A DNA stretch of 64,000 nucleotides. Origin: Paenibacillus sp. DMB20 (lineage in GTDB: Bacteria > Bacillota > Bacilli > Paenibacillales > Paenibacillaceae). Position 1 is the first letter of the stretch. Every line of letters starts with the position of its first letter. The translations under genes and the position numbers were made by a program. The DNA is taken from contig NZ_LAZU01000032.1 of NCBI RefSeq assembly GCF_000987955.1, positions 147,694 through 211,693 on the forward strand. The letters are read 5' to 3'. Shown here in pieces: positions 9,389 to 18,423 of the stretch. The notes beneath the pieces are model-generated. The model had not been told where the DNA came from. It saw nothing but the letters and a program-made list of their open reading frames with translations, and did not search any database.

Positions 9389-11684
9389 CTAGAATAACTG
9401 GACTCTATTCTGAAAAAAGCTGTCGTTGATGACATAGGTCCATGTTGCCGAAGGAATTCTCAACTCGCTCATATCAAGAGGGACCGTCATTTCCTCCTTA
9501 AACTCCGTCTTGAGGAAGACGTTTAATGTACGGGTTTCAATCTCTTTGTCCATTCGCCCGTAAGCTTCAATGAGAAGCCGATTATACTGATCCAGAGGAT
9601 TTTTATTGCTCAAGCTTTCCAAATGTATGCCTTCCTTAATGTAAGATGCATAATCCAAAAAGTCTGACCAGCATGCATCCATCTGGATCAGCAAAACGTA
9701 TTTTTCGGTCTCCTCCACCTTAACCTGTCCATAGGCTGCACACAGATTTTCGTATAACTCGGGTTCACTTGTTGCCAACACATTGGGCTTGACTCTATTA
9801 AAAAGCACATCCGTCCGTCTTTCATATAAAATCCTTCGCTGCTGTTCAACGATATCGGCGTATTTGTTCAACGTCTTTTTTGATCTCGTAGTTCTGCCCT
9901 TCGATAACGAGCTGAATATGGTTCAGAATATGCCGGATTTTGGAGTCTTCAATCGGAGCGTCCGATTTTAGACCTTGATATTTTGCGGGAAGTTCCTCCT
10001 TAATCCCATATCTAATCAAAATATCGTCTTCCAAACTAATGATGAATCGCGACGATCCCGGATCTCCCTGTCGGCCTGCCCGCCCTTTTAACTGCATGTC
10101 CACGCGAACGCTCTCATGAAGATTCGTACCGATGACGTATAATCCCCCCAAAGCCGCCACCTTCCGGTATTCCTCGGGATCCCCGCCGCCTAGAATGATA
10201 TCCACTCCCCGGCCGGCCATATTGGTGGACACGGTTACAGCGCCAAGCATCCCGGCTCTGGAAATAATCTCTGCTTCCTGTTGATCATGCTGCGCATTAA
10301 GCACATGGCATGACACCCCCTTGCCCGCAAGGTCTGCCGCCAGTTGGTTCGACCCTTCAACGCTTGAGGTACCTACCAGAATCGGTCGGCCCGTCTCATG
10401 AACGGAGACGATCTCGCGAATGATGGCCCTTCTTTTTGATTCTTTATCCGAAAATATGAAATGGGGGAGGTCCGTTCTCCGGGAAGGTTTGTTAGGCGGT
10501 ATAACTACCACATCCAAAGCATAGACGTCCCTGAATTCATCAGCCGAGGATTGGGCGGTTGCCGTCATTCCGCAAAGTTTTTTTATACAGCTCAGAAAAT
10601 GCTGCAGCGTCATGGAGCCCATGATTTTTCCGCCCGCTTGAACTTTAAGTCCTTCCTTTACTTCGACTGCAGCCTGCAAACCGTCAGGCCAATGCCTTTT
10701 ATCCGCGATCCTTCCCGTAAACTCATCAATGAGCTGTACGGCTCCATCCCGAACGATATAGTGGACATCTCTCTTTAACAAAACTTCGGCATGCAGCGCA
10801 CAATTCAGTTCCGTTAACGTTTGGCTGTTCTCCATATCGTACAAATTGCCGCAATCAAGCAGTTCCTCTGCCTGTTCCGCTCCCGCCTCGGTTAAGAATA
10901 CGTTTCGCTCATGGTCATCCGTGTCATAATCAACGCCAGGTTTGAGCTGCTTCACAATATCGGCCATTCTGCTGTAAGCATTTCGATTTTCGCCGATATC
11001 GCCAGCTATAACCAGCGGAATCCTCGCTTCATCGATTAATATCGAATCCGCTTCGTCAACCAATACATAATGGTGAGAGCGTTGAACTCTATTCTTTATG
11101 TCATAAACGAGCGAATCCTTCAGATAGTCAAAACAAGCCTGCTTGGCCGTCATATAAGTAACATCCGCGGCATAGGCCCGCTTCCGTTCAGGCAACCCGG
11201 TCTGCTCTATGATACACCCGACGGTCAGGCCTAAAAATTCATAAATCGGCCTTACCCACTCGGCATCTCGGCTTGCCAAATAATCATTGAAGGTAAAAAC
11301 GTGCACCCCTTTTCCTTCCAAAGCATGAAGATACGCCGGAAGAACCGCAGCAAGCGTCTTGCCTTCGCCGGTTTGCATTTCCACCATATATCCGTCATGA
11401 AGGGCTAAACCCGCGATATATTGCGTGTCATACAACCGGATTTGCAGGAAGCGCCATATGACTTCGTCAACCACAGCCGCCGCCTCGGCCACCAGGCCGC
11501 TGAGCGGAACGCCGGACTGTGCCTTCAGTTTGAGCTCCCGGGCAAAATCTGCGAGCTTTGAATCGCTCCAATCATTGAATTGAACTCCCTTGATAACCTT
11601 GAGCTTGTCATAATACGGCTTAAGCCGGTGCCGATTGTAAATCGTATTCATTTTATTGAAAATATTTTCTTTTCCCGAACTCAT
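9389..11684 (-). CDS. secA2: Accessory preprotein translocase ATPase SecA2-like (frame broken at T6 run 9876-9881)
   Basis: SecA-family motor ATPase of about 764 aa after correction, shorter than housekeeping SecA and lacking its C-terminal zinc-binding cysteine tail, so most likely a SecA2. Seen in order: Walker A MQTGEGKT, TFNDYLASRDAEW, the DEAD Walker B VDEADSILIDEARIP, the preprotein cross-linking region, SSVEGSNQLA, STNMAGRGVDI and GRAGRQGDPGSSRF of motor domain 2, then the helical scaffold. ATG 11684 has a perfect AAAGGAGG eight bases ahead. As read, the frame stops after EIKKDVEQ. Removing one A of an A6 run restores EIKKTLNKYADIVEQQRR, the normal scaffold-helix sequence. No SecY2 or Asp/glycosylation genes are nearby; a small gene precedes it. 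Confidence 0.88.
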
Positions 11685-11695
11685 GAGAACCTCCT

Positions 11696-12053
11696 TTAGT
11701 CGAACGAAACAGGGTTGAAAGAATTCCATGTAAAAGGAGGTTTCAGGCTCGGTTCCTTGTAGGTTTGAAATCGAATAAGGATCCGTTCGCTTTCCAAGCA
11801 AAGGATTGCATAACATTGGATGACGTGATTGGAAATGACAAGTCTATTGGGACCATCCATCAAAACTTGCCTGGGGATCAAGAGCAGGAATTTGTCATAA
11901 AAAATCAAATCGTATAGCGGAGCTCGTCTGCAGTCGGTAATCGTCAGGATAAAACGATGAATAAAAAAAATATATAAGAAGCAACCCGCTTTTCATGATT
12001 CGGATCCATTGGATGCGGGATCTGCCGGATAAACAGGGATTTATTTTCATCAT
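11696..12053 (-). CDS. Small unknown gene in operon with secA2 (frame broken at A8 run 11963-11970)
   Basis: Not recognised. After removing one base from the A8 run, a single frame runs from ATG 12053 to TAA at 11696, about 118 aa. It begins MMKINPCLSGRSRIQW, has a short hydrophobic stretch SGLLLIYFFIHRFIL, then YDLIFYDKFLLLIPRQVL and ends FNPVSFD. The stop is followed at once by the secA2 ribosome site, so the two are almost certainly co-transcribed. An AGGAGGTG lies 14 bases before the ATG, rather far, so the start is uncertain. Possible roles are a SecA2 partner or substrate, but nothing in the sequence decides. Confidence 0.45.
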
Positions 12054-12209
12054 GCGGATGGGGAGTTCACCTCCTTTCTCGTTTGTTTTGTGTTGGTATA
12101 CCTTTTTCGAGATTTGAGGGAAGCATTCCTTCTCCTAAGTACAGAAAAACAAGCTTTTCCTGCCTGTCAATAACCTTCCCTAAGGCTAATGGTTACGGCA
12201 GATCGATCG

Positions 12210-12330
12210 TTAAAAAGCCTGCCCGCTCCCCCTCTTTACCTCCTCCACGATCGCTTTGACGCCCTCCTCGATCTGCTCCGGCTGCGCCCTTAAAATGCTG
12301 ATCTTCAGAAATTTCTCCCTGTCCAAAAAA
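12210..12330 (-). pseudogene. 3' remnant of a MocR/aminotransferase-like gene
   Basis: The minus strand reads FLKISILRAQPEQIEEGVKA...VKRG and then a stop at 12210. This resembles the C-terminal end of a PLP-dependent aminotransferase or MocR-type (GntR-aminotransferase) regulator. The frame loses any similarity at about 12330, where an EamA gene begins in the opposite direction without its own 5' part. In related bacteria such regulators often sit divergently from EamA transporters, so a deletion removing both 5' ends and the shared promoter is the simplest reading. Confidence 0.5.
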
Positions 12331-12341
12331 TCCTGGCAACG

Positions 12342-13049
12342 ATGTATCCGCTTGGATTCTTTGCGCTTCAAACATTCGGGCTCCTTCACGCCACCTCCTC
12401 GGAGGGCGGCATTCTGTATGCGGTAACGCCCATTTTGACAATGCTTCTGGCCTTCGTATTTCTAAAGGAAGTGACCACTTTGCTTCAAAAGCTGTCTATT
12501 TTCCTTTCGGTCCTTGGTGTCGTATACATCTTTATGATGAAGGGAAGCAGCTTCGATCTGTCCAGCATCACGGGGATTCTCCTGCTGTTTTTATCCTGTC
12601 TGGCTTTCGCCGGTTACAGCGTGTTGGCCCGGTCGCTATTGAAAACATTCAGTCCCTTGGAAATCACATACATGATGCTTGGCATCGGCTGCGCCGCCTT
12701 TTTACTCGTCTCGTTAACGTCTCATATCGGCTCCGGAACGCTGGATCGCTTCTTCGAGCCTTTATCCAGCGGCACCTTTATCTGGTCCATCCTTTATCTG
12801 GGGATACTGTCTTCCCTCGTTACTTCTCTGACGGCCAATTACACCCTGTCCAAAATCAGCGCCTCGAAAACGAGCGTGTTCAGCAACCTGTCAACCGTCG
12901 TCTCGATTGCTGCCGGGGCCATGTTTCTTCACGAGGAAATCAAGCTTTATCACGTCATCGGCTCGGTGCTGATCATAGCGGGAGTCATCGGCGCGAATGC
13001 CCTGGGAGCCCGGAGCCAACAATCACCGAAGACGGCGAATACGCCATGA
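12342..13049 (+). pseudogene. EamA/DMT-family transporter lacking its N-terminus
   Basis: Drug/metabolite superfamily transporter of the EamA type, 235 residues from the first ATG where family members have about 300. It keeps about seven or eight membrane helices: the ATSSEGGILYAVTPILTML helix, a middle loop, and the C-terminal EamA repeat with SILYLGILSSLVTSL and SVFSNLSTVVSIAAGAMFL. The first two helices and start region are missing, and no ribosome site precedes the ATG, so it is probably inactive. The break coincides with the 3' remnant on the other strand. Confidence 0.7.
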
Positions 13050-13066
13050 TATAAAGGGGCGGCTTC

Positions 13067-13153
13067 ATGAGTGAACTAAGTGCTTTATTTCGAAGAAGAA
13101 TCGTTCTGTCGGAAAACGAAAGCATTTCCTTTGAACGCTTGAATCAAGTCATG
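13067..13153 (+). pseudogene. 5' remnant of an arylamine N-acetyltransferase gene
   Basis: Twenty-nine codons read MSELSALFRRRIVL then ENESISFERLNQVM, matching the usual start of an arylamine N-acetyltransferase (NAT). The similarity then stops, with no Cys-His-Asp catalytic region. A ribosome site GGGGCGG precedes the ATG. A terminator hairpin follows directly. Confidence 0.5.
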
Positions 13154-13169
13154 CGGGGCCGCCATACCA

Positions 13170-13205
13170 GAAGAAAACCACGTCCCTCACGACGTGGTTC
13201 TTCTG
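13170..13205. terminator. Bidirectional terminator hairpin
   Basis: CCACGTC (13178-13184) pairs with GACGTGG (13191-13197), with the flanks extending to AGAAAA/TTCTTCT. It lies between the NAT remnant (plus) and the VOC remnant (minus). Confidence 0.7.
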
Positions 13206-13207
13206 TT

Positions 13208-13338
13208 CTAATTCAATCTGTGAACCATCTCATACTTGTTGCCGCACGGGTCTTCGAAATAAACCGCGTAATAGGTCGGGCTGATCGGAAATTTTCCCAG
13301 GAATTTACCCGTAAGTCGATATGGCTGTATTTATTCAT
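13208..13338 (-). pseudogene. VOC/glyoxalase-family gene with a large internal deletion
   Basis: From ATG 13338, overlapping the SRPBCC stop, the frame reads MNKYSHIDLRVNSWE, a typical vicinal-oxygen-chelate N-terminus. In another frame, from about 13300 to the stop at 13208, it reads FPISPTYYAVYFEDPCGNKY then EMVHRLN, the typical C-terminus with its metal-binding Glu. The roughly 80 residues expected between are absent. Both ends belong to one gene that lost its middle. Confidence 0.6.
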
Positions 13339-13945
13339 CCCGCGCCTCCAACAGATTTTTGATTCTATTCAACGTCTCTTCCCAATAACGCCGCATCATT
13401 TCCCTCATATAGACGTCTTCCAGCATTTCCTGGTGAATGGAGATGGTGGTTTTACCGGAGCTTGCTGACAACAAATAAATTTGAAGCCGGGACGGGCTGT
13501 CCCACTCCGGACGTTTCCAGGTCATGCGCAGCTTTTGGTACGGTACGACCACCGTAATTTTCCCGGACACGCCTTCCTTGGATTCGTATTCATGTCCCTT
13601 CTGGATTTTAAAGGAAGGAACTTCTCCGATCCATAACGATAAGCCCTCAGAAGAGGTGAGAAAATTCCAGGCTTTCTCCTTGGTTGCGGCAAACGTCTTT
13701 CTGATGCCTATTTGCACACCCGCGTCTTTGGTTGTTCCAACCGGTGTCCGGCCCATGATTTGTTCGTACATGACGGCGATCCATTCGCTCCAATCTCCCG
13801 AAACTTGATGCGCCTCGCGGATATGATTTTTGATTTGTTCATGGGACCATAGCGGGTCCACTTCCCGGCCAAGTTTCATTATCCATTCTTCCCATGAGCT
13901 GCCCGTTGCCGTCTTCACGTCCCGTTTAAAAATAGAGCCTGCCAC
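13331..13945 (-). CDS. DUF4287 plus SRPBCC (AHSA1-like) domain protein
   Basis: About 204 aa, cytoplasmic. Residues ~10-70 resemble DUF4287 (SWEEWIMKLGREVDP, EQIKNHIREAHQVSGDWSEW). Residues ~75-204 are an AHSA1/START-like ligand-binding domain with IRKTFAATKEKAWNFLT, EGVSGKITVVVPYQKLRMTW and the C-terminal helix MREMMRRYWEETLNRIKNLL. GTG 13945 is chosen because AGGAGG lies seven bases ahead; an ATG at 13987 has no ribosome site and lies over a TATAAT-like string. Such proteins often accompany WYL or ArsR regulators and VOC proteins. Here a WYL regulator lies upstream and a VOC remnant overlaps the stop. Confidence 0.8.
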   Translation of the reverse strand: MAGSIFKRDVKTATGSSWEEWIMKLGREVDPLWSHEQIKNHIREAHQVSGDWSEWIAVMYEQIMGRTPVGTTKDAGVQIGIRKTFAATKEKAWNFLTSSEGLSLWIGEVPSFKIQKGHEYESKEGVSGKITVVVPYQKLRMTWKRPEWDSPSRLQIYLLSASSGKTTISIHQEMLEDVYMREMMRRYWEETLNRIKNLLEARDE

Positions 13946-13998
13946 CTTTTTTCCTCCTGTCGCATCCTTTTGGGTTTTGGGTTTCATTATATAACGAA

Positions 13999-14024
13999 AA
14001 CACTGACAACGAAGGTCAGTGTTT
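13999..14024 (-). terminator. Terminator of the WYL regulator gene
   Basis: ACACTGAC/GGTCAGTGT stem (14000-14022) with an AACGAA loop. The minus-strand second arm is followed by TTTTCG. Confidence 0.7.
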
Positions 14025-14028
14025 ATAA

Positions 14029-14998
14029 CTAGGATTGATAATGGTCCAACAGGGAGGCCGTGATGTCGATCATGCAGGATTTCAGTCCCTCCGGCTCCAA
14101 GATGCGTATCTTTCCGCCATAAGACAGCAAGTAATAAGGAAGCTGCGTATAAATTTTCAGCTCGTCCAACTTGAAATGGGCATACTCCGCCGTTCGCTCC
14201 ACGAGTGCGTGACCAAGCAGCCAATGTCCGCACAAATCGTCCAAAGCCTGAGGGCTGCCTTGGATGTGAACCGAAATCAAATGAGCGCTATCTTCACCCC
14301 CGTCATCCGAACGCAAGCTGTCCAATAAAAAACGACCGGGCGGAAAAATCGGGCGGACGTTCAAATTGGTGATCGGTGCATATCAAATCGCTCATACGGT
14401 CGACGCGGAAGCTGCGTATTTCCCCGCGCAAACGGCAGTAACCAACGGCATACCATTTGCTTTTCCAATGGACGAGCCCATAGGGATCAACGATGCGCTT
14501 ATTGATGGAACCGTCATATCCTGTCTTGTAGCATAGTTCGAGGCTTGATTGCAAATCCATGCATTTTTCGATCTCTGTGAGCATGGAGATCAGAGAAGCG
14601 GCAGAAGGAGGCTGTATGACTTCAAGACTGATCTCGTGACGCTCCATGCGCTCGAGCTGCTCCGAATTGGCATACCGCTTGATTTTGGAAACCGCCCGGC
14701 TAAGCGCCGCTTTTGACGGATAACCCGCTTCCCGTGCGAATGCCGCCGCCTGTAGGAGGGCTTTTTGTTCTTCGGCATCAAAAAACAAGGGCTCCAGCTT
14801 GATATGTTCAGGAATAAAGTAACCTCCGTCGCGACCGGTTTCCGAAACGATCGGGACGCCGGAAATGCATAGAGCATCGATGCACCGGTAAACCGTCCGG
14901 ATATGAATTTCCAACTCCTCTGCCAGTTGCTTGGCCGTCATTCTTCTTCGTGATTTAAGGAGCCATAGAATAGCCAGCATATTGTCCGCTTTAGGCAT
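14029..14998 (-). CDS. HTH/WYL-domain transcriptional regulator (frame broken at A6 run 14327-14332)
   Basis: YafY/DeoR-like regulator of about 322 aa after correction. Residues 1-60 are a winged helix (LLKSRRRMTAKQLAEELEIH, YRCIDALCISGVPIV). A WYL domain follows, with SLELCYKTGYDGSINKRIVDPYGLVHWKSKWYAVGYC split over residues ~155-190 and FRVDRMSDL, then a C-terminal WCX-type extension. As read, the frame ends at FIGQLAFG. Removing one base of the T6 coding run gives RSFLLDSLRSDDG and continues to 14029. WYL regulators sense ligands such as nucleic-acid products or small molecules. The downstream SRPBCC gene is a likely target. Confidence 0.82.
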
Positions 14999-15158
14999 CG
15001 TTTTCAGCAGCCCTTTCCTCTACCACTCGTTTTTAGTCTATTTACATTGTACTATAAGCCGTAAAACTGGAAGGAGCGGAAGCTAAACCTGAAAACGAAT
15101 GAAGATCGAACCCTTGATCCCCATTTTATTCCCGGCCGGTGCTGAGCTAATCTCTGAT

Positions 15159-16679
15159 CTACTTACTGACAGGAATCGTAATGTCTTGGTCTATCCGGAC
15201 TGGGGCGGCCTCCCGATACATTTCAATTTCATAGGTTTTCAGTTCAGGCGCGAAAATCCATGCTTCATAATAATCGTCCTGATCGTTTCTCACCCGTGCT
15301 GCCCCCGAATCTATCCCGATGCCTTTATCGAAACGCTGCTGCAATTCGGGATATAAACTTTCCTTGGCTTCCGGCGGGACTGCAAACAGGATGCCCAAAC
15401 GTTTGTCTTCCATTCGATCCCTTTTTATTCTCAGCCGCAAATAATCTTTCTCGTAACTCGCCCCGATGATCGTTAACTCATTATCTTTAAAGCGGACTTT
15501 CTTAGGAAAAGGTTCGTCTAGCGAAAGGGTGAACGTTCCGCCCGGACTCTTTTCCGTCAGCATCACTTGATCCAGGTGCAGCGTAAGAGACTTCACCGAT
15601 TCGTCGAAGTAAGGGGATGCGGTAAACGTAAGCTTGTTTCCGTTCATCCGCCTCACGCCGGGATAGTCCACCATGTTCTGCGGGTCGTCCGTATGCAATC
15701 GGTACGTTTTCCCCTTATCATCCGTTAAATACGGGACTGTCCCGGACTGGCCGAATAACAGATAATAATTCGCGTCATCCGCGATTTTGATATCGAGATA
15801 GGTATTGGTCGGCGTAATCTTGATTTGGTCCAGCGTCATTTCCCTCAAATCCGGATCCCCCGCCACCTTAACGGTCTGATGAAGCGGTATGATCCGATCC
15901 TCCAGCCAGTCCATATGATGGAACGGAACGCTCATCTTGAGCGTATCTGTTATGGGCTTGCCGTCTTCTTGATCATGGCTGATGCCGATTTCAAACTGAA
16001 GTTCCGTAGGGTTATGGCTTAAAAACGTTTTAACTTCCTCCGGCTTTACTTCACCGATCCGGCTAATAACCAGTACCGGGTCCTTTGCGTCATCGCCCGA
16101 TTCGATCACGACGCCGGCGCTGCTGCCCCCATCAGAAATTTCAGGTATATTTACGAAAAAGACCGGTGCTTCCCTGTTCAGGCCCAAACTGCCGTCCGAT
16201 CTTTTAAAAACATGCTGCTTCAAACGGTCGGATTGGATAAACACTTTATATGACAACTTATCGCTCGTCAAATACACATCGCTGATGCTGACTTTCACCC
16301 CGTCAAACTGCTTCACGAACGGTTCAAACGGACTGTAACCATGGGATTGGGCGTTCTCGACGCCGTCATTTCCACGCAACGTGTCCAGCCAATCCGAAAC
16401 GATCGAGAAACCGGGAATCCCTTTGACCATAGCCGCAAAAGCCGGCGACTTCTGCACGGCGAATCCCAGAGATAAGGCCAAAACCGCGCAGGCTGCGGCT
16501 ATTCTATACCTTCTTCTGCCGCTTCGGCGCCGGGGCTTCGTAACCGCCATGTCCTCTTCCGGCTGCTGACAGCGAAGCGGTACCTCCTTGGCAAATTGAA
16601 TTAAAGAATCGGGAAGCGGAATTTCATCTAACGATTGCTGTATATTTTTCTTCAGCTGCCGTTCATCCCGGTTTAACAT
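15159..16679 (-). CDS. Membrane anti-sigma factor, DUF4179-type
   Basis: About 506 aa. It has a cytoplasmic N-terminus (residues 1-70, RDERQLKKNIQQSLDEIPLP, with a basic KPRRRSGRRRYR cluster), one membrane segment (~80-100, IAAACAVLALSLGFAVQ), then a large extracytoplasmic beta-rich region resembling DUF4179 with a DUF5643-like C-terminal part. ATG 16679 overlaps the corrected sigma-factor stop by seven bases (ATGTTAA), with AGGTGATCGA ahead, the normal coupling of sigma and anti-sigma. As read, sigma and anti-sigma form one 699-residue frame, which I attribute to an extra base at 16696-16702. It probably holds the sigma factor inactive until an envelope signal arrives. Confidence 0.8.
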   Translation of the reverse strand: MLNRDERQLKKNIQQSLDEIPLPDSLIQFAKEVPLRCQQPEEDMAVTKPRRRSGRRRYRIAAACAVLALSLGFAVQKSPAFAAMVKGIPGFSIVSDWLDTLRGNDGVENAQSHGYSPFEPFVKQFDGVKVSISDVYLTSDKLSYKVFIQSDRLKQHVFKRSDGSLGLNREAPVFFVNIPEISDGGSSAGVVIESGDDAKDPVLVISRIGEVKPEEVKTFLSHNPTELQFEIGISHDQEDGKPITDTLKMSVPFHHMDWLEDRIIPLHQTVKVAGDPDLREMTLDQIKITPTNTYLDIKIADDANYYLLFGQSGTVPYLTDDKGKTYRLHTDDPQNMVDYPGVRRMNGNKLTFTASPYFDESVKSLTLHLDQVMLTEKSPGGTFTLSLDEPFPKKVRFKDNELTIIGASYEKDYLRLRIKRDRMEDKRLGILFAVPPEAKESLYPELQQRFDKGIGIDSGAARVRNDQDDYYEAWIFAPELKTYEIEMYREAAPVRIDQDITIPVSK

Positions 16680-17237
16680 TCGATCACCTGCTCCATTTTT
16701 TTGTCGGGTTGCCGCCTGACTCAGCTTCGATCTGGCGGCATGAAGCCGCGATTTGACCGTCCCCGCCTTAATGCCCAAAACGTCGGCGATCTCATCGATG
16801 GACAGTTCCTGGTAATAATACAGTGCAATGACGGACCGATGGTGAATGTCCAGCGACATGACGCATTCCAACAGCTCGGCTCCCCTTTCTTTTTTCAATA
16901 CGGCTTCCAGCGGTGTTTCATGTTCGTCCGGAAGCTCCAGCTCGTCGATATTTCCGGAAACATTGGCGTGCCGGGACCTTTGTCTGGCCAGATCCATTGC
17001 CCGGCAGGCCGCCAATTGCTTGAACCAGGCATTGAAATTCCTTATTTTCTTCCCTTTGATAATGGCTTGATAAGCTTCGATCAGCGTGTTCTGTACGGCA
17101 TCTTCAGCCAAATGCGTCGAGCGCAAAATAGCCGTAGACGTGCTGTACACGCGGCCCAGCAAAGGCTCCACCAGCTTGAAAAAGGCATCTTTATCGCCGT
17201 TCCGGCACAAATCAAACAATCGTTCTTCGCTTTCCAT
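16673..17237 (-). CDS. ECF RNA polymerase sigma factor
   Basis: About 187 aa. Region 2 (FKLVEPLLGRVYSTSTAILR, THLAEDAVQNTLIEAYQAI, NFNAWFKQLAACRAMDLARQ) and region 4 (LDIHHRSVIALYYYQELSID, EIADVLGIKAGTVKSRLHAA) are complete. Start ATG 17237 has GGGAG eight bases ahead; a TTG 21 bases upstream has no better site. The T7 run 16696-16702 must lose one base for the gene to end QKMEQVIEC at 16673 and overlap the anti-sigma start. The promoter at 17268-17295 is of ECF type and matches those of the two neighbouring genes, so the factor probably controls itself and them. Confidence 0.88.
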
Positions 17238-17267
17238 CCTGTCAACTCCCAATAGCACTATACTATA

Positions 17268-17295
17268 TAGGCGAACAAAATGGAGGTTCGGTTCA
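17268..17295 (-). promoter_or_regulatory. ECF-type promoter P1 (sigma operon)
   Basis: TGAACC (complement of 17290-17295), exactly 16 bases, CGCCTA (complement of 17268-17273) followed by TATAG. Identical boxes and spacing occur at 18288-18315 and 19328-19355. Confidence 0.75.
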
Positions 17296-17310
17296 TTTTT
17301 TAGGCAAAAA

Positions 17311-17339
17311 AATAGAAACGGCCTGTACGGCCGTTTCCG
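17311..17339 (-). terminator. Terminator of the first paralogous secreted protein gene
   Basis: GAAACGGCC/GGCCGTTTC stem (17315-17337); on the minus strand the second arm leads into TATTTTTTTGCC. Confidence 0.8.
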
Positions 17340-17364
17340 CTCCCTGCCCCATGGCGATGGTTGG

Positions 17365-18189
17365 CTACTGTGGCAGCTTGACCCTCATTTCCAGCTCCTT
17401 CAAAAACGTAACGGGCGTCATTCGTTTGGTCTTCACCTGAAGCGGCGCTTTGCGGTCAACCGCCGGAAACTCAAGCTCGTAGCGGTAGACGCCGTCTTTC
17501 ACGCTGATCAATTCCTTGCGGGTGTGATCCAGGGTCTTCCCGTTTTCTACAAGCCATGTTCCGACGTTTTGAATCGAAGCCGTCTCCCCTTCGATCGCCA
17601 ACGTAAGAACGGTCCGGTCCTTTTCGAATTCCACGCCCGTTACGTTCACGGTACCGATCTTGCCCTGATCCAGCTTGACCGGATATTTATCCGACAGCTT
17701 CGCCGTTACGCTGGCTTTTTCCGCAAACTTTGTACTTTTATCATCATAATTGCCTCCTATATAGGGCTTGATGATAAGTTCCTTCGGTTTGCCTTTTAAA
17801 GCACCCAGCTTCTCTTTATAATAACGGTCAAACGTGCCGTCCGGCTTTTCTCTCCCTTTGTCTTCCGCCTGGATGCGATCGTAAATCCATCCGTTGCTGT
17901 CCATGACGAAATAGTTCATGGCCATCATATTACGGTCCATTTCCGGATCCAGAGTCTGGGGAATGTTCCGTGAAATGAGATATTCCGTCGACTGCGGAGT
18001 GGCCGTTAAAGATTCCAGTTCAAATACGGCTCCACCGTACTCCTTTTTTATCGCCGGATTCAGCTTGAAATCGGAACTTACGGCGCTTTGCCCGGCTTCC
18101 GATGGGGATGCCGCCTGAACGGCCGGCGACGACAAGGTTCCTCCCAGCAATAACGCTGCGCTTAATACCGCAATGGTTGTTCTTTTCAT
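17365..18189 (-). CDS. Secreted beta-rich protein, paralogue of the neighbouring gene
   Basis: About 274 aa. The signal peptide is MKRTTIAVLSAALLLGGTLS up to VQAAS (cleavage near residue 27). The mature part has EYGGAVFELESLTATPQSTE, a conserved DRNMMAMNYFVMDSNGWIYD stretch and the ending LEMRVKLPQ. It resembles the extracytoplasmic DUF4179/DUF5643-type region of anti-sigma proteins, but I cannot name a family with confidence. ATG 18189 has GGAGG eight bases ahead. It is a close tandem duplicate of 18424-19236 and has its own ECF-type promoter. Possibly a stress-induced wall or membrane protein; function unknown. Confidence 0.8.
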   Translation of the reverse strand: MKRTTIAVLSAALLLGGTLSSPAVQAASPSEAGQSAVSSDFKLNPAIKKEYGGAVFELESLTATPQSTEYLISRNIPQTLDPEMDRNMMAMNYFVMDSNGWIYDRIQAEDKGREKPDGTFDRYYKEKLGALKGKPKELIIKPYIGGNYDDKSTKFAEKASVTAKLSDKYPVKLDQGKIGTVNVTGVEFEKDRTVLTLAIEGETASIQNVGTWLVENGKTLDHTRKELISVKDGVYRYELEFPAVDRKAPLQVKTKRMTPVTFLKELEMRVKLPQ

Positions 18190-18287
18190 GATCATTTCCT
18201 CCTTCATCCGATGAAACGAAATATGCATCTCGTTGCCGCTAAGGAGCGGACGGGCCCGAACAAGATGCGTTTGATTCTTACACTATA

Positions 18288-18315
18288 TAGGCGAATGAAA
18301 GGGAAAGTAGGTTCA
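18288..18315 (-). promoter_or_regulatory. ECF-type promoter P2
   Basis: TGAACC (complement of 18310-18315), 16 bases, CGCCTA (complement of 18288-18293). An isolated second TGAACC at 18353-18358 has no matching -10 and looks like a duplication leftover. Confidence 0.75.
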
Positions 18316-18373
18316 GATCCGGAGAGGTTCGTCGAGGAAAAAACGGAGGCTCGGTTCATTTTTATGCAAAAAA

Positions 18374-18398
18374 AAGAAACGGCCCATGACCGTTTCTG
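18374..18398 (-). terminator. Terminator of the second paralogous gene
   Basis: GAAACGG (18376-18382)/CCGTTTC (18390-18396) with a run of eight T on the minus strand. It is clearly copied from or into the hairpin at 17311-17339. Confidence 0.75.
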
Positions 18399-18423
18399 CT
18401 TCTTCCAACATTTCTAAAGGACG

